Source: Natrinema amylolyticum (GTDB lineage: Archaea > Halobacteriota > Halobacteria > Halobacteriales > Natrialbaceae). From it: a DNA stretch of 64,000 bases. The number at the start of each line of letters is the position of its first letter. The stretch's first letter is position 1. The position numbers were made by a program, and so were the translations under genes. The notes under the pieces are model-generated. The model made no database searches. It was not told the DNA's origin and was given only the letters and a program-made list of their open reading frames with translations. Location of the stretch: the NCBI RefSeq assembly GCF_020515625.1, contig NZ_JAIWPJ010000001.1, positions 310,001-374,000 on the forward strand, in the 5' to 3' direction. Positions 1 to 9,595 of the stretch are shown here, one piece after another.

Positions 1-1
1 C

Positions 2-334
2 GAAGTGGCCTCGAGCGGCACCGAGCAGGTCAGCGGCCACACGGTCATCGACAGCATCGAGGCGATCACGCGCCTCTCGAGCGAGGAGTTCTTTCGCCTC
101 TACGGCCAGAGCACGAACCGCGTCCTCGTGTTCACGAACGTCACGCAGGGCGAGGGCGTCGGCATCGCGCTGCGAGTGATCAATCCGACGCCGAACGCCG
201 TGATCCTCCACGGGCTCGAGGAGGAGGACCTCTGGGATCACGCGAAGGAACTCGCGCGCATCGACGGCTACTCGCTGGCCGTCACCTCGGCCCCGCTCGA
301 CGACGTGCTCGAGCATCTTATGACGCTTGAGTAG
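2..334 (+). CDS. Hypothetical protein, C-terminal part (cut by window edge)
   Basis: The reading frame is open to the first base of the window, so the gene starts upstream and only about 110 C-terminal residues are visible. They form a compact alpha/beta-looking segment with a hydrophobic core (residues VLVFTNV, AVILHGL, YSLAVTSAP) and no membrane segment or metal motif. The frame has normal haloarchaeal codon use and ends at TAG. I do not recognise the family. The GTG at position 5 is inside the frame and is probably not the true start. The gene converges on gcvH across about 220 bases. Confidence 0.6.
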   Translation, partial: EVASSGTEQVSGHTVIDSIEAITRLSSEEFFRLYGQSTNRVLVFTNVTQGEGVGIALRVINPTPNAVILHGLEEEDLWDHAKELARIDGYSLAVTSAPLDDVLEHLMTLE

Positions 335-556
335 GATCCCCCGGTTCTTTGCTGCGGTGTTCGGGTCGCCTCCTGTCGAGAATATTTCCGTCTCACGCGT
401 CTCGCGTGTCTCGCTCGCGTTCGGCCCCCTCTCGAGCGGGCGAGCGCCTCGGGAGCGGGGAAGGCGAGAGAGTGAGAGTCGGCGGGGAGCGAACGACGGA
501 ACGGCGCGATCGCTACGGAACTGAGAGGGAATCAGAATCGAAGACGGAACCGCAGG

Positions 557-940
557 TCAGGCGATCTGGTCTTCGTACTCGTCAGCGGTCAGCAGGTCCT
601 CGAGTTCGTCGAGGTCGTCGGCCTCGATCTCGAGCATCCAGCCCTCGCCGAAGGGGTCCTCGTTGACGAGTTCGGGGGCGTCGAAGAGGGCCTCGTTGAT
701 GGCCGTGACCTCGCCGCCGACGGGCGCGTAGAGATCGGAGACGGCCTTGATCGATTCCACGACGCCGAACTCCGCTTCTTGGTCGAGTTCGTCGCCCTCG
801 TCGGGGAGTTCGACGAAGACCACGTCGCCGAGTTCGTCCTGTGCGAAGTCGGAGATGCCCACGCGGACGAGGCCGTCGGTCTCGAGTGCCCACTCGTGCG
901 ATTCCAGGTACCGTCTATCGTCGGGAACGTCGAAGCTCAT
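557..940 (-). CDS. gcvH: Glycine cleavage system H protein
   Basis: This 127-aa protein is the lipoyl carrier of the glycine cleavage system, shuttling the aminomethyl group from P to T protein and then to the dihydrolipoyl dehydrogenase. The lipoylation motif [13 protein letters not shown] is present, with Lys65 as the modified residue. The flanking segments (N-terminal [11 protein letters not shown]-terminal [10 protein letters not shown]) are typical, and the length is the family norm. The start codon overlaps the gcvT stop by one base (TAATG), so gcvT-gcvH are cotranscribed with gcvT first. The extra acidic residues fit a high-salt cytoplasm. Confidence 0.97.
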   Translation of the reverse strand: MSFDVPDDRRYLESHEWALETDGLVRVGISDFAQDELGDVVFVELPDEGDELDQEAEFGVVESIKAVSDLYAPVGGEVTAINEALFDAPELVNEDPFGEGWMLEIEADDLDELEDLLTADEYEDQIA

Positions 941-2067
941 TATACTGTGTCGATGAAAGGTGTGGTTTCGACTCTCGCTTTCTTCGATTGACCGCGGACG
1001 ACGACCTGCAGGGTGGTCCCCGGCTCCGCGTACTCGACCGGCACGTACCCGAGGCCGATCGGCTGCTCGAGGGTCGGGCTCATCGTCCCGCTGGTGACGG
1101 TGCCGATCACCCGGCTCTCGGTCGTCGTGATGTCGTAGCCGTGTCTAGGGACGCCGCGGTCGATCAACTGGAAGCCGACGAGTCGCTCGTCGACGCCGGC
1201 CTCCTCGATCGCCGCCAGTGCGTCCCGGCCCACGAACTCGGTCTCGAGCGCGACGGTAAAGCCGATGCCGGCCTCGTATGGCGTCCGCGGGTTCGAGTCG
1301 GGGTGGAAGTCCTGTCCGGCGAGCAGCAACCCGGCCTCGATGCGGAGCGTATCGCGTGCACCCAACCCGCAGGGTTGACAGTCGAACGCCGTCCAGATGT
1401 CCGTCGCCGCCGCCCAGGGAACGATCAGTTCGAAGCCGTCCTCGCCCGTGTAGCCCGTCCGGGCCGTCCAGCAATCGACGCCATCGATCGCCGCGTACCG
1501 GGCCTCGAACCGGTCGAGGTCGGCGACGGATTCCGCAGTGACGCCCTCGACGATGCCGACCGCGTTCGGCCCCTGCACGGCGAACATGGCGTACTCGTCG
1601 GTCCGGTTGTCGACGGTCGCCTCGAGACCCCACTCGTTGCGGTAACTGATCCACCGTTCGTGGGTCGCCTCGTCGGTGCCGGCGTTGGGGACGAACAGGT
1701 ACGTCGCGGTGGCGTCGCCGTCGCCGCGGGATTCCGGCGTCTCGCCCTCGTCGGGCAACCGATAGACGACGGTGTCGTCGATGATGATCCCGTCCTCGTC
1801 GGTGATCGCCGCGTACTGCGAGTCGCCGACTGCGAGCCGGGAGACGTCGTTCGAGGTGAGCCGCTGCATCAACTCGGTCGCGTCGGGGCCGGTGACGTGA
1901 ATCTGGCCCATATGCGAGACGTCGAAGATCCCGACGTCCTCCCGCACGGCCGCGTGCTCCGTCTGAATCGAATCGAACTCCACCGGCATGTCCCAGCCGC
2001 CAAACTCCGTAAACTTCGCTCCGCGCTCGTCGTGAATCCCACGTAACGGCGGCGTCTGAAGCGGCAT
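940..2067 (-). CDS. gcvT: Glycine cleavage system T protein (aminomethyltransferase)
   Basis: This is a tetrahydrofolate-dependent aminomethyltransferase. It releases ammonia from the H-protein-bound intermediate and forms 5,10-methylene-THF. I chose the ATG at 2067 (375 aa, [10 protein letters not shown]...), which matches the usual N-terminus; the frame runs upstream to 2151 and an ATG at 2076 is a close alternative. The [22 protein letters not shown] and [13 protein letters not shown] motifs are classic, as is the C-terminal [17 protein letters not shown] region. It is transcribed with gcvH. The P-protein genes lie 13 kb away on the other strand. Confidence 0.96.
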   Translation of the reverse strand: MPLQTPPLRGIHDERGAKFTEFGGWDMPVEFDSIQTEHAAVREDVGIFDVSHMGQIHVTGPDATELMQRLTSNDVSRLAVGDSQYAAITDEDGIIIDDTVVYRLPDEGETPESRGDGDATATYLFVPNAGTDEATHERWISYRNEWGLEATVDNRTDEYAMFAVQGPNAVGIVEGVTAESVADLDRFEARYAAIDGVDCWTARTGYTGEDGFELIVPWAAATDIWTAFDCQPCGLGARDTLRIEAGLLLAGQDFHPDSNPRTPYEAGIGFTVALETEFVGRDALAAIEEAGVDERLVGFQLIDRGVPRHGYDITTTESRVIGTVTSGTMSPTLEQPIGLGYVPVEYAEPGTTLQVVVRGQSKKARVETTPFIDTV

Positions 2068-2262
2068 AGTCGGCATATCTCCCGCGGTGTAGTAATGTCT
2101 TTTCGTCGGCTGACCGCAACGATGCGCCCCCTCACGGGTCGACGGTTCCACGGCGAACCGATCCCCACAGCCGCTCTGATAACCGATTTCGGTTACAACG
2201 GCGGTTCCTATCGTCTCCGGTTGCCGAAAACATAAGCCCGAAAATAACGTATCGAGCGTCGT

Positions 2263-3744
2263 ATGAGTACGCCAGCACTCGAGCCACAGGCCGACTGGAG
2301 CGAGCTATACATCGACGGCGAATGGCGCGACGCCGCGAGCGGTGAGACGATTCCCGTCGAGAACCCCGCGAAACAGGAAGCGTTTACGGCGGTGCCGGCG
2401 GCGACGGTCGATGACGTCGACGCCGCCTACGAGGCGGCCGAGGCGGCCCAGCCCGAGTGGGCGGCGACGCCGCGCGAGGAGCGCGACGAGATCGTCGAGA
2501 ACCTGTTGGACGAACTGAACGCCCGCTTCGAGGAGATCGCCGGGCTGCTCGCGACGGAGGCCGGCACGCCGGGCTACCGCGCCATGGGCGAGTTCGCCAC
2601 CGCGACCGGCGACGTGGAGATGGCCCTGGACCTCAAGCCCCCCGAGGAGGAGGTCCGCCCGTCCCCGTCGGTCGACGACAAGGACAACCACATCGTTCAC
2701 GAACCGGTCGGCGTCGTCGGCATCATCTCGCCGTGGAACTTCCCGCTGCACCTCTCCCTGCGGGCGCTCGCGCCCGCGATCGCGCTGGGGAACACCGTCG
2801 TCCTGAAGCCGGCGACGAACACCCCGATCACGGGCGGGCTGCTCATCGCGAAGCTCTGTGAGGCGGCCGGCGTCCCGGACGGCGTCGTCAACGTCGTCAC
2901 CGGTCGGGGCTCGGACATCGGCGACCGGATGACGAGCCATCCGATCCCGCGGGTGATCTCCTTTACCGGGTCGACGGCCGTCGGTAAGGGCGTCGCGGAG
3001 AACGCCGGCCAGAGCCTCGCCCTGCCCGCCCTCGAGCTCGGGGGCAACGCGCCCTTCATCGTCACCGACGAGGTCGACCTCGAGCGGGCCGCTCGCGCCG
3101 GTGCCTTCGGCTCGTTCTTCCATCAGGGGCAGGTCTGCATCTCGATCAACCGCCATCTCGTCCACGAGGAGCTGTACGACGAGTACGTCGATCTGCTGGT
3201 TGACCACGCCGAGTCGCTCGTGATCGGCGATCCCTCCGAGAACGAGGACGTCACGTTCGGTCCCGTCCAGAACGAGACCCAGCGCGACGACATCGTCGGA
3301 TTCGTCGAGGACTCGCTCGAGGCGGGTGCCACCCTCGAGACGGGCGGCGAGGCCGACGGCCTGTTCGTCGAGCCGACGGTCCTCTCGGACTGTACTAACG
3401 ACATGCCGACGGCCTGCAACGAACACTTCGGCCCGGTCGCACCCGTAATCCCCTTCTCGGACGACGAGGAGGCCATCGAACTGGCAAACGACACCGAGTA
3501 CGGCCTCTCGGCGTCCGTCTTCTGCGAGGACGAGGAGCGGGCCCGCGCGCTCGCCGACCGGGTCGAGGCCGGGATGGTCCACATCAACGACCAGCCGATC
3601 AACGAGGACCACAACGCGCCCTTCGGCGGCGTCAAGCAGTCCGGTCTCGGCCGCTACCACGGCGAGTGGATCGTCCGCGAACTCACCGAGCCTAAGTGGA
3701 TCTCGGTACAGGGCGAGGAGCGCGATTACTTCGTCTTCAAATAA
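2263..3744 (+). CDS. NAD(P)-dependent aldehyde dehydrogenase
   Basis: This 493-aa member of the aldehyde dehydrogenase superfamily oxidises an aldehyde to the acid in the cytoplasm. The cofactor-binding SPWNFP motif, the general base Glu258 (LELGGNAP) and the catalytic Cys292 (FHQGQVCIS) are all present, as is the C-terminal PFGGVKQSGLGR segment. Overall it resembles the benzaldehyde/vanillin dehydrogenase-like branch, but the substrate cannot be read from the sequence. It is a stand-alone gene transcribed divergently from gcvT, with about 195 bases between the starts. The intergenic sequence just upstream is AT-rich, fitting an archaeal promoter. Confidence 0.92.
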   Translation: MSTPALEPQADWSELYIDGEWRDAASGETIPVENPAKQEAFTAVPAATVDDVDAAYEAAEAAQPEWAATPREERDEIVENLLDELNARFEEIAGLLATEAGTPGYRAMGEFATATGDVEMALDLKPPEEEVRPSPSVDDKDNHIVHEPVGVVGIISPWNFPLHLSLRALAPAIALGNTVVLKPATNTPITGGLLIAKLCEAAGVPDGVVNVVTGRGSDIGDRMTSHPIPRVISFTGSTAVGKGVAENAGQSLALPALELGGNAPFIVTDEVDLERAARAGAFGSFFHQGQVCISINRHLVHEELYDEYVDLLVDHAESLVIGDPSENEDVTFGPVQNETQRDDIVGFVEDSLEAGATLETGGEADGLFVEPTVLSDCTNDMPTACNEHFGPVAPVIPFSDDEEAIELANDTEYGLSASVFCEDEERARALADRVEAGMVHINDQPINEDHNAPFGGVKQSGLGRYHGEWIVRELTEPKWISVQGEERDYFVFK

Positions 3745-3843
3745 CGCACCGCGGCCGACTGCAGGACTCAGCGCCGCGACCGGTCCGCGGTTCGAGTCCG
3801 ATTTCGCGGAGTCGGCCCGCCGGCGGGATCCGGCTTCGCTTCG

Positions 3844-5472
3844 CTATCGCCCGCGTTCCTCGAGCCGCAGCGTGTACTCGCCGCTCCCGCTGTTAGCGTG
3901 GACCTGGAACCGGAACGACTCGTCGCCGTCGAGCGAGAGCGTGACCGACGCCGTCGTTCCCGATCCGGACGCCGCCTCGTCGTGGCTCCATCTGGTGGGT
4001 TTGCTGCCGTCGGTGGTCAGGTAGAGATCGAAGTCACCGCTGTGCGGCCCCTCGAGCGAGACCGTAATCGAACAGGGGTCGTCGGTGTGCAGCGAGTAAC
4101 TGTACCGATCGCTGTCGCCCCACCAGCCGCTGCCGTCGAGTTCGTCGCTCGCGCTCGCGGTGATCGTCTCGTCGCCGCACTCGCCGGTCGACTCCTCTTC
4201 CTCTTCGCCCGCGCCGCCGCTGCCGTCGGAGAACGGATCGGTCTCGATCGCTGCACCCGCGTCGACGCGTCCGTACCCCTGCTCGTCGTCGGTGAGGCCG
4301 ACATCGACGGCGGTCGATCGGAGGTGCTCGCGGAGTTCCGTCCGCGAGAGGTCGGGGTAGGCCGAGAGCGCGAGGCCGGCCACGCCGGAGACCACCGGCG
4401 CTGCCATCGACGTGCCCGACATTCGCGAGTAGTCGTCACCGGTCGCGCTCGAGACGAGTCGGCTCCCCGGTGCGGCGAGTTCGATCGCCGGACCGGTGTT
4501 CGAGAAGGAGGCGATCGAATCGTCGCTCTCGACGGCCGAGACGGCGACGACGGTGTCCTCGGCGGCCGGCGAGTAGACGCGGTCGTTCCCGTCGTTGCCG
4601 GCCGCCCCGACCAGCAAGACGCCGCGATCGGCCGCGTACTCACAGGCCGACGTCATCGTGTCGTAGGAGCCGTCGACGCCCAGCGAGAGGTTGATTATAT
4701 CGGCCCCCGCGTCGGCGGACCACTGAATGGCGTCGGCGATATCGGAGAGCGATCCCACGCCGTTCTCGTCGAGCGCGCGGACCGAGAGGAGCGAGCAGTC
4801 GCTGACGCCGGCGTGGCCGGTCCCGTCGTCCGTCCCGCCGGCAGCGATCCCGCCGACGTGAGTGCCGTGGTCCGCGCCGCGGGCGGGATACGGATCGCCG
4901 TCATTGTCGATGAAGTCCTCGCCGATCCGGTCGTCTATCGAGCCCTCGAGCGCGGGGTGGTCGTACTGAATCCCCTGGTCGACGACGGAGATGACGACGT
5001 CTTCGCTGCCCTGAGTCGTCTCCCAGGCCGTCTCACAGCCGATCTGCTGGGGGGCGTGCTGAGAGTCGTAGTAGGGATCGTCCGGCTCGAGCAGCGACTC
5101 GATCGTCGCGTTGGATTCCGCGTACTCGACGGCGGGCGAGCTAGTGATGGCGTCGATGAATTCGTCTCGGGCGCGATCGGGCGCGTCCGAGGGGAAGGAA
5201 ACGACGGCGTAGCGGATCGATTCGTTCGTGTGAACCACGTCGGCATCGCCGGGGACGGCGGCGCGCGCCTCAGCGGCCACGTCCGCGGCCGACGATGAGA
5301 TACCGACTAGGATCTCGTCTTTCTTTGGCCCCGGTTCGCGGCTCGGGGTCGCGGTCGCGACGCCGCTCGAGCCGATCAGCCCGCCGACGGCGATCGAACT
5401 GGCACCGGTCAGGATCGATCGACGGTCGTACGTATGATCGGCGGCGTCGTCCGGAGGGCCGTTCTGTGTCAT
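3844..5472 (-). CDS. Tat-exported subtilisin-like serine protease (halolysin type, S8 family)
   Basis: This is a 542-aa secreted protease. The N-terminus carries a twin-arginine signal (Arg17-Arg18 in DRRSILTG followed by a small-residue hydrophobic stretch), then an inhibitor-like propeptide to about residue 130. The catalytic domain shows Asp165 (VVDQGI), His202 (DHGTHVGG), oxyanion Asn293 (AAGNDG) and Ser355 (GTSMAAP). A Glu/Gly linker near residue 420 leads to a pre-peptidase C-terminal-like beta domain (about 430-540) that often helps secretion or substrate binding. Tat export with late propeptide removal is usual for haloarchaeal subtilases. It converges on the upstream ALDH gene with about 100 bases between them. 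Confidence 0.95.
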   Translation of the reverse strand: MTQNGPPDDAADHTYDRRSILTGASSIAVGGLIGSSGVATATPSREPGPKKDEILVGISSSAADVAAEARAAVPGDADVVHTNESIRYAVVSFPSDAPDRARDEFIDAITSSPAVEYAESNATIESLLEPDDPYYDSQHAPQQIGCETAWETTQGSEDVVISVVDQGIQYDHPALEGSIDDRIGEDFIDNDGDPYPARGADHGTHVGGIAAGGTDDGTGHAGVSDCSLLSVRALDENGVGSLSDIADAIQWSADAGADIINLSLGVDGSYDTMTSACEYAADRGVLLVGAAGNDGNDRVYSPAAEDTVVAVSAVESDDSIASFSNTGPAIELAAPGSRLVSSATGDDYSRMSGTSMAAPVVSGVAGLALSAYPDLSRTELREHLRSTAVDVGLTDDEQGYGRVDAGAAIETDPFSDGSGGAGEEEEESTGECGDETITASASDELDGSGWWGDSDRYSYSLHTDDPCSITVSLEGPHSGDFDLYLTTDGSKPTRWSHDEAASGSGTTASVTLSLDGDESFRFQVHANSGSGEYTLRLEERGR

Positions 5473-5746
5473 GGGACGACAGTCACGAATACCTGAAATT
5501 AGTAAACTCTTATCGAACTCGAGATTGTTTATATCCGAAAATATCGACAGCTACTGGTAGGAACTGAACAGTAGAGGCACTTATACCGAGAATATGTGCA
5601 GGCCGGTGCTGAAAGAGCGGTATCGACCCCGAGAAACGGGTCTCCCGTTTCCGGGACAGAGACCGGAATCAGTGCGTTCGGGTCACCGCGGGACGGCACC
5701 GTCGCGTTTCGTCACATCTATCTCGCGGCCCCGGGAATCCCGGAGT

Positions 5747-6217
5747 ATGTTCGACCGCGTTCGCGCCCGTCTCGCCCAGTTCGGCGACGCCGAGTCCGAT
5801 GCAGAGCCGGCGGTGGGCCTGTTCGTCGACGGGCCGAACGTCTTCCGCGACGAGTTCGACGTCGACCTCGACGATCTCCGCGATACGGCTCGCAGGCTCG
5901 GTCGCGTCGGCGTCATCCGACTTTACCTCGACGAACACGCCACGCCCGGCCTCATCCAGGCCGCCGAAGCGCGCGGCTTCGAGGTAATCATCACCAGCGG
6001 CGACGTCGACGTGAAACTCGCCGTCGACGCGACCGCGCTCGCAGGCGACGGTACCATCGACCAACTCGCAATCGTCTCCAGGGACACCGATTTCAAACCC
6101 GTCCTCGAGTACGCGGGCACCGTCGGGGTGGAAACGATCGCGATCGCACCGGGCTCGCACGGCCGCTCGGACGCCCTCCAGAACGCGGCCGACGACGCGG
6201 TCACGCTCGACCGCTGA
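5747..6217 (+). CDS. NYN (PIN-like) domain protein
   Basis: This 156-aa protein has the fold of NYN/PIN-like nucleases. The first acidic motif is GLFVDGPNVF, the middle one is TSGDVDVKLAVDA, and the third is AIVSRDTDFKPVLEYA, giving the conserved Asp set that usually binds Mg2+ for RNA cleavage. The N-terminal MFDRVRARL is typical for archaeal TIGR00288-type members. I chose the ATG at 5747; the frame is open back to 5594, but that part has no conserved look. The RNA target is unknown. It is a single gene flanked by gaps on both sides. Confidence 0.88.
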   Translation: MFDRVRARLAQFGDAESDAEPAVGLFVDGPNVFRDEFDVDLDDLRDTARRLGRVGVIRLYLDEHATPGLIQAAEARGFEVIITSGDVDVKLAVDATALAGDGTIDQLAIVSRDTDFKPVLEYAGTVGVETIAIAPGSHGRSDALQNAADDAVTLDR

Positions 6218-6505
6218 GCGCCGCCCAAACCGACGTATCGGCGCGTCGGCTGTTCGCCGAAGGGTTCAAGCTGTCTCCTCTTTTGCGGGGGTGTGTGCCG
6301 TTAGCCACGACGGGCGATCCGGGCCGAGCGGACAGACCGCCGACGGAGTGAGGGACTCGAATCGGAGAGCGGACTCGAGGCGCTACGCTCGAGCGTGGAG
6401 GTTCGTAGCCCCGTCAGGGGGCGACGTTTTCAGTGGCGCTGTCGTCGCGTCGCGCCGACTGAGTCCCGCGAAAAACGAGCGTCGGTTCCGATCCGGAGCG
6501 GAGCG

Positions 6506-6778
6506 CTATTCGGCGTAGGAACTCTCGCCGACGACCGCGACCAACTCGCCGCGACCGCTCGCGGTGGTCTCGTCGAACTCGGTCACGCGAACCCGGACCT
6601 GCTTTTCGACGGTCTCCGGCCCGGCGCCCTCGACGACCAGTTCGGTGTCACCGATGTACGCGCGACCCGACGTGCCGTTCGATTCCGCGACGAAGACGTC
6701 GATCTCGCGTCCCACCTCGAGCGCCGGGCGAGACGTCCGGAACCGCCAGCCGGTGAGGTACTTGTCGAAGAGGCTCAT
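6506..6778 (-). CDS. Small TRAM/OB-fold-like protein
   Basis: This 90-aa protein starts MSLFDKYLTGWRF at an ATG at 6778. The body has the glycine-spaced beta strands of TRAM-like domains (VGREIDVFVAES, GRAYIGDTELVVEG, VRVRVTEFDETTASGRGELV), a fold that binds RNA or tRNA. It overlaps the end of the antiporter gene by four bases (ATGA), so the two are translated from one transcript with the antiporter first. Why an RNA-binding-type domain sits behind an antiporter is not clear. No zinc cysteines or membrane segments are present. Confidence 0.82.
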   Translation of the reverse strand: MSLFDKYLTGWRFRTSRPALEVGREIDVFVAESNGTSGRAYIGDTELVVEGAGPETVEKQVRVRVTEFDETTASGRGELVAVVGESSYAE

Positions 6779-8346
6779 ACGCGAGCCACCTCCTCGGTCT
6801 CGCGGTCGGTAACGTACTCGCGACCGAAGCCGGTCAGCGCGGCGACGACGAAGACGGCGACCAACAGCCAGCCCTGGAAGACGAACGGAACGACGTCGAT
6901 CGGCGTGACGACCATCGACTGCTCGAACCAGTCGTAGTCGCCGGGCAGTTGCTGCATCGCCCCGTAGGCGGCGAGGACGCCGCCGGACCACGGGAAGATG
7001 TAGCCCATGGCGGCGGTCTGGCCGTCCAAGATATTCGCCCGACGGTAGCCGTTCAGGTTGAACCGCTCGCCGATCTTCGAGATGTAGGGCCCGATCGCGA
7101 CCTCGGCGGCGGTGTTGATCGTGATGATCGCGTTAATCAGCGCCGCGGTCCCGACCATCGTGAGTTCGGCGTTGCGGACGTTCGTCGCGAGGTTTTCGAT
7201 GGACCACTCGAGCAGCACCTCGAAGGCGCCGCCGCGGATCATGATCTGGGCCGCGCCGATGATTAGGAGGACGAGGATCGAGAGTTCGAGGAACCCCGAT
7301 ACGCCGCTCATCAGGCTCCCGGTGACGCCGACTGCGTCGGGGTCCTCGACGACCGTGAGGATCGGCAGGGGCTCGAGCGGCGGGGCCAGCGGCGCGTCCT
7401 CGGGCGCGTTGAACATGACGATATCGCCGAGGCCAGCCAGACCGAAGACGAGGTTGAAGGCAATCGCGATGACGATCCCCCACGAGATCGCCTCGACGAT
7501 GTGGCGGCCAGCGACGGCCGCGCCGATTACGGCCAGCATCGAGATCACGTGGACGAGACCGAGGGCCTCGCTGCTCTCGAGGAAGATCTCCTGGGCTTCC
7601 GCGCCGATCTCGAGGCCGTCCATCGCGCCGCCGGCGACGACGTAGCCGACGAAGGCGATGACGGCGGCGATGATGACGTACTTGAACCGCGAGGCGACGA
7701 CGCCGCCGATGTCGGCGTCCTGCGTGACGGCGCTGACGATCGTCGTGTCGCTGACGGGTGCGAGGTTGTCGCCGAAGATCGCACCGGAGAGGATCGCGCC
7801 GAACAGCAAGACGGGGTTCGCACCGAGTAACACGCCCGCTGGGAAGAACAGGCCGACGAAGGCGACGCTCGCGCCGTAGCCCGTTCCGATCCCCGTCGTG
7901 AAGACGGCGGCGAGGACGAACGTGATCGCCGGGAACAGCGCCGCACCGACGCCGGCGGCGTCGGCCAGCCAGACGAGACCGCCGACGAAGCCGCCGTCCT
8001 GTAACAGCTGGGCGAACATCCCGGCCCAGATCCACGCCACGATGGCGGTCACCGCGACGGGCTGGGTCATCCCCTCGAAGATCGTGTTGGCGTAGGACTG
8101 CCAGTTCCCCCGGACGAAGAACATCCCGAGGATCAGCCCGACCAGGATGCCGACGATGAGGCCGCCCGTATCGCCGATCCGCCAGAGGGCGGTCTGGACG
8201 ATAGCCCACACGATGAAAAACGCGATCGGGAACGCGCTCATCCCGCGGCCGCCGTAGAACTCGACGCGGGGGCCGTCCTCGGTCTCCCCGCCGATGAACT
8301 GGTCGGACGGGTCCTCGCCGGCCGGCGCTCCTCCGTTCTCGCTCAT
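6775..8346 (-). CDS. nhaC: Na+/H+ antiporter, NhaC family
   Basis: This 523-aa integral membrane protein probably exchanges Na+ for H+ across the cell membrane, as expected for a salt-adapted cell. The N-terminus is hydrophilic and acidic (about 35 residues), followed by around a dozen hydrophobic segments. Characteristic stretches include GYGASVAFVGLFFPAGVLLGANP and FGDNLAPVSDTTIVSA, the latter being the NhaC signature with a charged residue pair within the membrane. The small TRAM-like gene follows with a 4-base overlap. The AT-rich stretch just upstream of 8346 probably contains the promoter. A related organic-acid antiporter function cannot be excluded. Confidence 0.92.
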   Translation of the reverse strand: MSENGGAPAGEDPSDQFIGGETEDGPRVEFYGGRGMSAFPIAFFIVWAIVQTALWRIGDTGGLIVGILVGLILGMFFVRGNWQSYANTIFEGMTQPVAVTAIVAWIWAGMFAQLLQDGGFVGGLVWLADAAGVGAALFPAITFVLAAVFTTGIGTGYGASVAFVGLFFPAGVLLGANPVLLFGAILSGAIFGDNLAPVSDTTIVSAVTQDADIGGVVASRFKYVIIAAVIAFVGYVVAGGAMDGLEIGAEAQEIFLESSEALGLVHVISMLAVIGAAVAGRHIVEAISWGIVIAIAFNLVFGLAGLGDIVMFNAPEDAPLAPPLEPLPILTVVEDPDAVGVTGSLMSGVSGFLELSILVLLIIGAAQIMIRGGAFEVLLEWSIENLATNVRNAELTMVGTAALINAIITINTAAEVAIGPYISKIGERFNLNGYRRANILDGQTAAMGYIFPWSGGVLAAYGAMQQLPGDYDWFEQSMVVTPIDVVPFVFQGWLLVAVFVVAALTGFGREYVTDRETEEVARV

Positions 8347-8574
8347 GGTCGATCACTCATACTGAAACACACTCGTGCTAATCGGATGAATCATAATAAC
8401 TATTGTTGACAGAACTGGTTCAGTGAGGAAATAATTCGATATCGATCCCTTCGCCAGTAGGGCTGACGACCGTCATTTACCTATCGAATCGATCCCTCGG
8501 TATCGGTCGGACGGTCGGGGTCGTCGCTCGCCGGGATCGGAGAACTTTCCAGCGACACCCGCCCACTGTCGAGT

Positions 8575-9426
8575 ATGATCGACGATCGGCCGGTGCTGGA
8601 CGACCACCTCCATCTCGACCCGGACAGTCATCGGGGCATCGACGCCGTCAGAGATTTCGCCCGCGTCGGCGGCACCCACCTGCTCGTGGTGAACAAACCC
8701 TCCTGGCACCTCGGCGTCGAGGCCGAGACCGGCGAGGACTTCCGCGAGGTGTTCGAGCGGACCATCGAGATCGTCGACGAGGCCTCGAGCGAACTCGAGG
8801 GCCGCGCGTGGCCCGTCCTCGGCGTTCACCCGGGACTGATCTCGCGGCTGGTCGACGAGCGGGGCTTTTCGCCCGACGAGGCCCGCGATCTCATGCAGGC
8901 GGGAATCGACATCGCCGCGGAGTACGTCGAGTCGGGCGAGGCGCTGGCACTGAAATCGGGCCGACCTCACTACGACGTCGACGACGACGTCTGGACGGCC
9001 TCGAACGCGGTCATGTGCCGCGCGTTCGAGCGCGGGGCCGACCTCGAGTGTGCCGTCCAACTGCACGCCGAAGCCAGCGAGGACATGACCGAGGTGGCCG
9101 ACTGGGCCGAGGACGCGGGGCTGCCGTCCCACCGAGTCGTCAAACACTACGCTGGCGGCCGTCTCGAGGGGCCCACGCCGAGCGTCATGAGCGACAAGGA
9201 TCGCCTCGAGACGGCCGCCGAGCGCGGCGAGCCGTTCCTGATGGAGACCGACTACATCGACGACCCCGATCGACCGGGGGCCGTGCTCGGCCCCAAGACG
9301 GTCCCGCGGCGGGTCCGGTGGCTCCTCGAGAACGAGTACGACGAGGCGGTTCGGATCGCCCACGTCGAGACGCCGATGCGAGTCTACGGCATCGACACCG
9401 AGGCGACCCTCGGGCGGGACGGGTAA
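8575..9426 (+). CDS. TatD-like metal-dependent hydrolase
   Basis: This 283-aa protein is of the TatD/amidohydrolase TIM-barrel type. The metal-binding DDHLHLD motif lies at residues 9-15, further barrel strands hold VLGVHPG and a conserved Glu/Lys region (SGEALALKSGRPHYD), HRVVKHYAGG supplies a later histidine, and the C-terminal METDYIDDP gives a metal Asp. The archaeal branch has no firmly assigned substrate; bacterial relatives are DNases or D-tyrosyl-tRNA-related hydrolases. It is a stand-alone gene divergent from nhaC, with a gap of about 230 bases holding both promoters. Confidence 0.87.
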   Translation: MIDDRPVLDDHLHLDPDSHRGIDAVRDFARVGGTHLLVVNKPSWHLGVEAETGEDFREVFERTIEIVDEASSELEGRAWPVLGVHPGLISRLVDERGFSPDEARDLMQAGIDIAAEYVESGEALALKSGRPHYDVDDDVWTASNAVMCRAFERGADLECAVQLHAEASEDMTEVADWAEDAGLPSHRVVKHYAGGRLEGPTPSVMSDKDRLETAAERGEPFLMETDYIDDPDRPGAVLGPKTVPRRVRWLLENEYDEAVRIAHVETPMRVYGIDTEATLGRDG

Positions 9427-9595
9427 TCCCTGATTACGATCGCTCGAGCGACGGCGATATCGACGGAGATGCGCCGATCCGGGCCGCGAGCGGAGTCGTA
9501 CGCGGATCGTAGAGATTCGTTCGCCGCGGCTAAACTTTCGTTCGAGGCGGCTAGTGTAGAGAAAGGCATTTCAAGCGGCCGGTGTAGGTGTCTGT

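Noticed and set aside
841-2046. 401-aa plus-strand frame over gcvT
   Set aside because: Antisense of gcvT with Arg/Pro-rich sequence; gcvT has clear family motifs.
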